From assembly GCA_964012875.1 (NCBI GenBank), contig CAXGUU010000086.1, forward strand, positions 1 to 11,454: a stretch of DNA of 11,454 nt. Reading direction: 5' to 3'. This DNA comes from CAXGUU01 sp964012875. GTDB lineage: Bacteria; Pseudomonadota; Gammaproteobacteria; Ga0077536. The notes below the pieces were generated by a model that was not told where the DNA came from, ran no database searches, and worked only from the letters and a program-made list of their open reading frames with translations. This document shows positions 7,158-11,454 of the stretch, in pieces (position 1 is the first letter of the stretch; each line of letters starts with the position of its first letter). Position numbers and translations under genes: made by a program.

Positions 7158-9095
7158 CTACTTGTTGACCCGGTTATCGACAAGACCGTCAACAACCGCG
7201 GGGTCAGCCAGAGTCGTCGTGTCGCCCAGATTATCCAACTCATTCGCCGCAACTTTTCGCAGAATCCGACGCATGATCTTTCCGGATCTCGTCTTGGGCA
7301 GACCGGGCGCCCATTGGATGACGTCAGGTGTGGCAATGGCGCCAATCTCCTTACGTACATGTTTGATCAAATCCGCGCGCAAATCTTCGGTCGCTTCCAC
7401 ATCGTGCATCAGCGTGACGTAGGCATAGATCCCTTGCCCCTTTATGTCATGCGGATAGCCGACAACCGCTGCTTCAGATACTGCCTCGTGCAGTACCAGC
7501 GCACTTTCGACTTCGGCTGTACCCATCCGATGCCCTGAAACATTAATCACGTCGTCAACGCGGCCAGTAATCCAGTAATAGCCGTCTTCGTCCCTGCGAG
7601 CGCCGTCGCCAGTGAAATATCGCCCGGGGAACATCTTGAAATAGGTTTCCTTGAATCGCTCATGATCACCGTAAACGGTACGCATTTGACCTGGCCAGGA
7701 TTGCTTGATCACCAAGGAGCCTGAGACGGCACCTTCGAGTTCTTGTCCCTGATCATCAACGAGTGCTGGCAAAACACCAAAAAATGGCAACGTAGCTGAA
7801 CCGGGTTTCAGGTCGCGCGCGCCGGGCAATGGTGTGATAAGGATTCCCCCAGTCTCAGTCTGCCACCACGTATCAACAATCGGGCATCGTTCGTCGCCAA
7901 CGACCCGGTAGTACCACTCCCATGCCTCCGGATTGATCGGTTCTCCAACGCTGCCTAAAAGTTTGAGGGAGCTTCGATTCGAGCGGGTTACGAACTCGTC
8001 TCCTTGCCCCATCAAAGCACGGATTGCAGTCGGTGCCGTGTAAAAGATATTCACTTGGTGTTTGTCCACCACGTCCCACATCCGACCTGCATCCGGATAG
8101 GTCGGGACGCCTTCAAACATCAGCGTTATCGCTCCATTAGCGAGCGGCCCGTAGACGATGTAAGAGTGGCCGGTCACCCAACCAACATCGGCCGTACACC
8201 AGTAAACATCACCGTCGTGATAATCAAAAACGTACTTATGCGTAATCGCCGTATGCAGCAGGTAGCCGGCCGTTGTATGCAATACCCCTTTGGGTTTGCC
8301 GGTGGAACCGGATGTGTACAGGATAAACAGAGGATCTTCCGCGTCCATACTCTCCGGCGGACATTCGCTGCTCGCCTCCGCCATACACTCGTGATACCAG
8401 TGATCGCGCCCTTCTACCCAACCGATATCGCCGCCGGTTCGTTTGACAACGATTACGGCGTTGATGCCTGGGCAACTTTCGAGCGCCTTATCGGTGTTCG
8501 CTTTAAGCGATACTGCACGCGCTCCCCGAAGACCCTCGTCGGCCGTAATCACCGCGGTACATTCCGAATCAAGGATGCGGTCTTTCAGGGCGTCCGGCGA
8601 AAAGCCCCCGAACACCACCGAATGCACAGCCCCTATGCGGGTGCACGCCAGCATCGCGACGGCTGCTTCAGGGATCATCGGCATGTAGATCGATACGCGG
8701 TCCCCCTTGGAAACACCTTTAGACTTAAGCACGTTCGCAAACTTGCAAACTTCTTTATGTAATTCGCGGTAGGTGATTTTCTTGTCTTCGGTCGGTTCGT
8801 CCCCCTCCCAAATGATCGCAATCTGGTCACCTCGGTTGTCCAGGTGGCGATCGAGGCAGTTATAGGAAACGTTCAGCTTTCCGCCCTCGAACCATTTGAT
8901 GTCCGCTGCGTGGAAATCGACATTGGAAACGGTTTGCCATTTTTGATCCCAGCTGATGAACGCCTCCGCTTGAGCCGCCCAGAAGGCGTCAGGATCACTA
9001 ATCGATTCGGCGTACATCCGTTCGTACTGCTCGCGCGACAAGTGTGAATTGGCAGCAGTCGAGGCTGAGACAGCATAGATTTTGTTGTCTGCCAT
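7158..9095 (-). CDS. acs: Acetyl-CoA synthetase (AMP-forming)
   Basis: Acs makes acetyl-CoA from acetate, ATP and CoA through acetyl-AMP and is the high-affinity acetate scavenging route. At 645 residues it has the normal length. Visible motifs include GAVHSVVFGGFSPDAL and the phosphate loop YTSGSTGKPKG near residue 260. They continue with DVGWVTGHSYIVYGPL, the acetate-pocket region FEGVPTYPD and the nucleotide motif VDTWWQTETGG. RYFTGDGARRDEDGYYWITG contains the hinge Asp, and RVDDVINVSGHRMGT follows. The C-terminal LPKTRSGKIMRR holds Lys606, the lysine that Pat-type acetyltransferases modify in this family. ATG at 9095 is favoured by a GGAG site nine bases upstream and by the family-like start MADNKIY. 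A GTG 20 codons upstream has no support. It is the first gene of a tight operon with phaE and phaC, which suggests acetate activation is expressed together with polymer synthesis. Confidence 0.96.
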   Translation of the reverse strand: MADNKIYAVSASTAANSHLSREQYERMYAESISDPDAFWAAQAEAFISWDQKWQTVSNVDFHAADIKWFEGGKLNVSYNCLDRHLDNRGDQIAIIWEGDEPTEDKKITYRELHKEVCKFANVLKSKGVSKGDRVSIYMPMIPEAAVAMLACTRIGAVHSVVFGGFSPDALKDRILDSECTAVITADEGLRGARAVSLKANTDKALESCPGINAVIVVKRTGGDIGWVEGRDHWYHECMAEASSECPPESMDAEDPLFILYTSGSTGKPKGVLHTTAGYLLHTAITHKYVFDYHDGDVYWCTADVGWVTGHSYIVYGPLANGAITLMFEGVPTYPDAGRMWDVVDKHQVNIFYTAPTAIRALMGQGDEFVTRSNRSSLKLLGSVGEPINPEAWEWYYRVVGDERCPIVDTWWQTETGGILITPLPGARDLKPGSATLPFFGVLPALVDDQGQELEGAVSGSLVIKQSWPGQMRTVYGDHERFKETYFKMFPGRYFTGDGARRDEDGYYWITGRVDDVINVSGHRMGTAEVESALVLHEAVSEAAVVGYPHDIKGQGIYAYVTLMHDVEATEDLRADLIKHVRKEIGAIATPDVIQWAPGLPKTRSGKIMRRILRKVAANELDNLGDTTTLADPAVVDGLVDNRVNK

Positions 9096-9217
9096 GAACG
9101 AATTCTCCAGGTCGGGCAGCTGTTTTTGCTGGGTGACTTTTGCCGCTCCCTGCACGCGAAATGAAGCACATTAAAAGCTCGAAGCAGGGGGCGGGATTCA
9201 GGTTAGTATGCGTCAAA

Positions 9218-9244
9218 ATTCTAGCATAAGGACCAGAATCCCAA
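9218..9244 (-). promoter_or_regulatory. Candidate sigma-70 promoter of acs-phaE-phaC
   Basis: On the minus strand an extended -10 box TGCTAGAAT is seen (TAGAAT, plus-strand 9218-9223, five of six consensus bases, with the TG one base upstream). A weak -35 candidate TTGGGA (plus-strand 9239-9244) lies 15 bases away, or TTTGGG at 16. This would give a leader of about 115 bases before the acs ATG. No sigma-54 site was recognised. The divergent nucleotidase gene must use the same 199-base interval, but I see no good promoter for it. Confidence 0.4.
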
Positions 9245-9294
9245 AGTAACCTTGAGTTCAGATTTCTTACAGAGAATCGAAAGTTGAAAATTTA

Positions 9295-10305
9295 ATGAGC
9301 GAGCATTCGAAATTATTGCAGCCGGCGATCAGCGCCGTCGCTGACGCATGCAAATTAACCAGAGCGATACAGTCCAAATTGGGCGACATTAAGCAAGCAA
9401 CCAAAGATGACCGAAGCCCCGTAACCGTCGCCGATTATGCCGCGCAGGCAATAATCGCGGCACAACTGAACCAGGCTTTCGGCGATTTGATGCTGGTGGG
9501 CGAAGAAGATGCCGGCGATCTTCGGGAAGACAACGCTGCGCCATTGCGCGACGCCGTCGTCGAATCGAGTCGCTCCGTTTGGCCTGAAGCCTCGGAAGCG
9601 GCGGTGCTGGACGCCATCGACCTTGGGAATCACGACGGCTCGGCCAGCGCCTACTGGACTCTCGATCCGATCGACGGAACCAAGGGTTTCCTGAGGGGCG
9701 GACAGTACGCCGTATCGCTTGCCTATATTGTCAACGGGATCGTCGAAATTGGAGTACTGGGGTGTCCAAACCTGTCGGCGGATTTCGACCGTGTATTTGA
9801 TAGTCCCGACGCTGCCGGCACTTTGTATCATGCGACCCGCGCAGGCGGCGCTTGGTCACGGCCGCTGATGAACATTGCGGAACCGCCCATCCAAGTCTCC
9901 AGCAGTTCGACGGCGACCGCTGAAACAATGCGTGTGTGCGAGTCCGTCGAGGCGGCGCACTCGCGCCTTGATGACACTACAAGAATCGTTGATCGACTGG
10001 GCGCGAGAGGCACGCCCGCCCGCCTCGACAGTCAGTGTAAATATGCCGTGGTTGCCCGTGGTCAGGCTGACGCTTATCTGAGACTCCCAACCCGGGCCGA
10101 TTATGTGGAGAAAATCTGGGATCACGCTGCCGGCATGATCATCGCGCAAGAAGCAGGGGCAATTGTGACTGATGTTCATGGTAATTCGCTCGACTTCTCC
10201 CACGGAGCGCTTCTAATCCAGAATAAGGGGGTGATCTGCGCTGCGGAATCTATCCACGGAGAAATCCTGCAAGCCATCCGGGATTTGGGTCTTTTCAGGC
10301 TGTAG
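9295..10305 (+). CDS. 3'(2'),5'-bisphosphate nucleotidase, HAL2/SAL1-like
   Basis: A Mg2+-dependent phosphatase of the inositol monophosphatase superfamily that most likely converts 3'-phosphoadenosine 5'-phosphate (PAP) to AMP, removing a by-product of sulfate assimilation and sulfotransfer. Seen in order: DDRSPVTVADYAAQ (38-51), the metal ligands GEED (69-72), and the metal/phosphate motif LDPIDGTKGFLRGGQYAVSL (123-142). After these come LGCPNL (155-160) and WDHAAGMIIAQEAGAIVTD (275-293), where WDHAAG is the usual C-terminal metal site. At 336 residues it is clearly longer than E. coli CysQ (246), and the insert near residues 75-115 (VLDAIDLGN) matches the layout of yeast HAL2 and plant SAL1. 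Exact substrate is inferred. No strong ribosome site precedes ATG 9295 (only A/G-rich sequence). It is divergent from acs, with no functional link visible beyond sharing the intergenic region. Confidence 0.87.
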   Translation: MSEHSKLLQPAISAVADACKLTRAIQSKLGDIKQATKDDRSPVTVADYAAQAIIAAQLNQAFGDLMLVGEEDAGDLREDNAAPLRDAVVESSRSVWPEASEAAVLDAIDLGNHDGSASAYWTLDPIDGTKGFLRGGQYAVSLAYIVNGIVEIGVLGCPNLSADFDRVFDSPDAAGTLYHATRAGGAWSRPLMNIAEPPIQVSSSSTATAETMRVCESVEAAHSRLDDTTRIVDRLGARGTPARLDSQCKYAVVARGQADAYLRLPTRADYVEKIWDHAAGMIIAQEAGAIVTDVHGNSLDFSHGALLIQNKGVICAAESIHGEILQAIRDLGLFRL

Positions 10306-10413
10306 CGCCAACTTGCGAGCCGGACGGGCCGTGTAGGGCACACTTGTTTAGGCCGTAACGTAGTCACGACGGCCTCGACGGCGCCCAAGGTGGAAGTGTT
10401 GCAAGGACGAGAC

Positions 10414-10444
10414 TCCCTCCGGTTTCAAGCCGCGGGGGATTTTT
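10414..10444 (+). terminator. Intrinsic terminator behind the nucleotidase gene
   Basis: TCCCTCCGG (10414-10422) pairs with CCG, one bulged C, and GGGGGA (10430-10439). The result is a nine-pair stem with one G-U pair and a seven-base loop, followed at once by TTTTT (10440-10444). It lies 109 bases after the stop codon. Between them is another hairpin, AGGCCGT/ACGGCCT (10350-10375), with an inner CGT/ACG stem and an AGTC tetraloop, but without a T tract. Confidence 0.75.
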
Positions 10445-10536
10445 CGCAAAGGAAACGCGCGTGGAACAACTGGTTTTCGTGCGGCCGCGGGTATAAGGTC
10501 GTTGTGGAAACTGGAAATCCTAGGGGGAGCAACTAA

Positions 10537-10938
10537 ATGAGCGCAACAGCTACAGCATTAATCGGCCTCATCATGTGGTCAGTGGTTTTGACTTTCGTAC
10601 TCTTATTTGCGCGCATGGGCGCAGTGCTGAAAGGCGAGAAGGCCTTAAATAACTTTGACCCTGGCGGTTCAGATCTCGCCCCGTCGGGATATCGGATTAC
10701 GCGAGCACACGGTAATTCGCTCGAATACCTCGCCCTGCCAGTAGGCATGTTGCTGTTCGCAATTTTTTCGGGCCAGGAAGCCGTAACCAACGGGACCGCA
10801 TTGACCTACCTCGGGTGTCGCGCTGCTCAGTCGATATCTCATATCATATCTACTGCAGTTCCGATGGTTATGATTCGAGCCACCTTGTTCACGGTGCAGA
10901 TCGTCCTGCTCATCTACTGGGCGATTAACCTGACCTGA
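10537..10938 (+). CDS. MAPEG-family small integral membrane protein
   Basis: The 133-residue protein has the size and plan of the MAPEG family (membrane-associated proteins in eicosanoid and glutathione metabolism). There are four hydrophobic segments at about 7-27, 62-80, 85-107 and 109-131, and after the first comes a polar loop carrying the family motif RxxRAHxNxxE (Arg53, Arg56, His58, Asn60, Glu63). Arg114 in the last segment matches the conserved charged position seen in many members. In bacteria these proteins are mostly uncharacterised; some are glutathione-dependent, so a transferase or peroxidase role is possible but not shown. The start has a strong AGGGGGAG site at 10522-10529, seven bases before ATG, and a TATAAG -10-like box at 10492-10497 without a good -35. 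It lies between two terminator-like hairpins and so looks monocistronic. Confidence 0.83.
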   Translation: MSATATALIGLIMWSVVLTFVLLFARMGAVLKGEKALNNFDPGGSDLAPSGYRITRAHGNSLEYLALPVGMLLFAIFSGQEAVTNGTALTYLGCRAAQSISHIISTAVPMVMIRATLFTVQIVLLIYWAINLT

Positions 10939-10990
10939 GCAAGGTTGGTAAGGTACCGCCCCGGATTCGGGATAGCTCCGCTTTTGACCG

Positions 10991-11021
10991 GGTGCCTGGT
11001 TCGCTAGCCGGATCAGGCACC
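10991..11021 (+). terminator. Strong hairpin behind the MAPEG gene, probable terminator
   Basis: GGTGCCTG (10991-10998) and CAGGCACC (11014-11021) are exact inverted copies. Inside them GTTCG (10999-11003) pairs with CGGAT (11009-11013) using two G-U pairs, leaving a five-base loop CTAGC, so 13 pairs in all. Only TTT follows before AAAGGG, which makes termination likely but not certain. It begins 53 bases after the MAPEG stop codon. Confidence 0.55.
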
Positions 11022-11065
11022 TTTAAAGGGACGCTCTAAGGGCTTACCACACGGGCTTGCTTTAG

Positions 11066-11109
11066 CCTTCACCCAGCTAGGAAGGGTAACCGCCGACGTT
11101 GTTCGGCGG
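11066..11109 (+). other. Two hairpins in the leader of the SDR gene
   Basis: CCTTC (11066-11070) pairs with GAAGG (11081-11085), and CCGCCGA (11090-11096) pairs with TCGGCGG (11103-11109) over a six-base loop. Both lie in the 140 bases between the preceding terminator-like hairpin and the SDR start. No known riboswitch or other RNA family was recognised and no promoter is clear, so the meaning is open. Confidence 0.35.
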
Positions 11110-11161
11110 AGGGCGAGATTGCGCGATACGGTTACGGAATCTGCAATCGAGGATAAAGGCG

Positions 11162-11454
11162 ATGGCGTTCACTGCGGACTATGGGAAATTTGGATTTGAC
11201 ACGACCGCGTTCAAGGACAAACGCGTTCTGATCACGGGCTCCGGAAAGGACGGCGGAATCGGGCAGGCGCTGGCCCTAGCCGCGGCCGCAAATGGCGCTG
11301 AAGTTGTCGGCGTTCATTTCCACAGTAGTTACCGCGATGGGTTTGATCTCGTCTCAGCCTTACGCGAGAAGGGCGTCAAAGCGTTCGCCATGCAGGCCGA
11401 TGTGACTAATACAAGAGATCTGTGGGCATCCCGAAGCTACGTGATCGAACAGAT
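11162..11454 (+). CDS. Short-chain dehydrogenase/reductase, N-terminal part (runs off the window)
   Basis: Only the first 97 codons are present. The start ATG has a GAGG site at 11149-11152, nine bases upstream. After a 20-residue lead comes a Rossmann beta strand and glycine loop, RVLITGSGKDGGIGQALALA (residues 21-40), then the second strand AEVVGVHFHSS, and further on the typical adenine-binding DVT motif (QADVTNTRD). This is the NAD(P)-binding half of a short-chain dehydrogenase. The glycine loop TGSGKDGGIG is two residues longer than the classical TGxxxGxG. The catalytic Ser-Tyr-Lys lies beyond the window, so substrate and activity cannot be judged. An acetoacetyl-CoA reductase would be attractive next to a PHA locus, but the start does not resemble typical PhaB and I do not call it so. 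Confidence 0.82.
   Translation, partial: MAFTADYGKFGFDTTAFKDKRVLITGSGKDGGIGQALALAAAANGAEVVGVHFHSSYRDGFDLVSALREKGVKAFAMQADVTNTRDLWASRSYVIEQ

Noticed and set aside
8004..8762. A 252-codon open frame antisense to acs
   Set aside because: It lies wholly inside acs, whose product is complete and strongly conserved. The antisense product shows no recognisable domain and reads as a shadow of codon bias.
9096..9155. Longer acs from a GTG at 9155
   Set aside because: The extra 20 residues do not look like the family N-terminus and the GTG has no ribosome site, while ATG 9095 has GGAG at proper distance.
10180..10724. Exact 14-base repeat GGTAATTCGCTCGA at 10180-10193 and 10711-10724
   Set aside because: Both copies are in frame and code for HGNSL followed by an acidic residue in two unrelated conserved proteins. 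A chance match of this length is plausible in a window of this size.
1..11454. Mobile element, defence island or CRISPR array
   Set aside because: No transposase, integrase, phage, toxin-antitoxin or nuclease-like gene and no regularly spaced repeats were seen. All genes read as core metabolism.

Overview
The window reads as an ordinary chromosomal stretch of a proteobacterium, most probably a gammaproteobacterium. The class III PhaC/PhaE polyhydroxyalkanoate (PHA) synthase, a GTP-type PEP carboxykinase, and a 2-oxoglutarate dehydrogenase E2 directly followed by lipoamide dehydrogenase fit that placement. A relative of Chromatiales or Woeseiaceae is possible, but this is judged from protein style, not from any search. 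I see no mobile element, CRISPR array, rRNA or tRNA.

Layout. Plus strand, 1-2192: the 3' part of sucB (E2), broken by one in-frame TAG at 417-419, then an intact lpd (E3). Plus strand, 2433-2921: phaR, the PHA-responsive regulator, behind a TGCA-rich leader. Minus strand, 9095 down to 2954: acs, phaE and phaC form one tight operon. A 364-base gap then leads to pckG, which converges on phaR. Plus strand, 9295-11454: a HAL2/SAL1-like 3'(2'),5'-bisphosphate nucleotidase diverges from acs. It is followed by an intrinsic terminator, a small MAPEG-family membrane protein, a second strong hairpin, and the first 97 codons of a short-chain dehydrogenase/reductase.

How the genes work together. Most of the window sits around the acetyl-CoA node. 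Acs activates acetate to acetyl-CoA. The TCA-cycle enzymes E2/E3 oxidise it further, PEP carboxykinase draws oxaloacetate into gluconeogenesis, and PhaE/PhaC store carbon as PHA granules sensed by PhaR. The usual precursor genes phaA (thiolase) and phaB (acetoacetyl-CoA reductase) and a phasin gene are not seen here.

I did not find a convincing undescribed system. The points that most deserve a second look are the sucB nonsense codon, a perfect 9+1+9 palindrome that abuts the phaE start codon, the acs-phaE-phaC operon order, the basic tail of PhaE, a symmetrical hairpin in the pckG leader, and the TGCA cluster in front of phaR.
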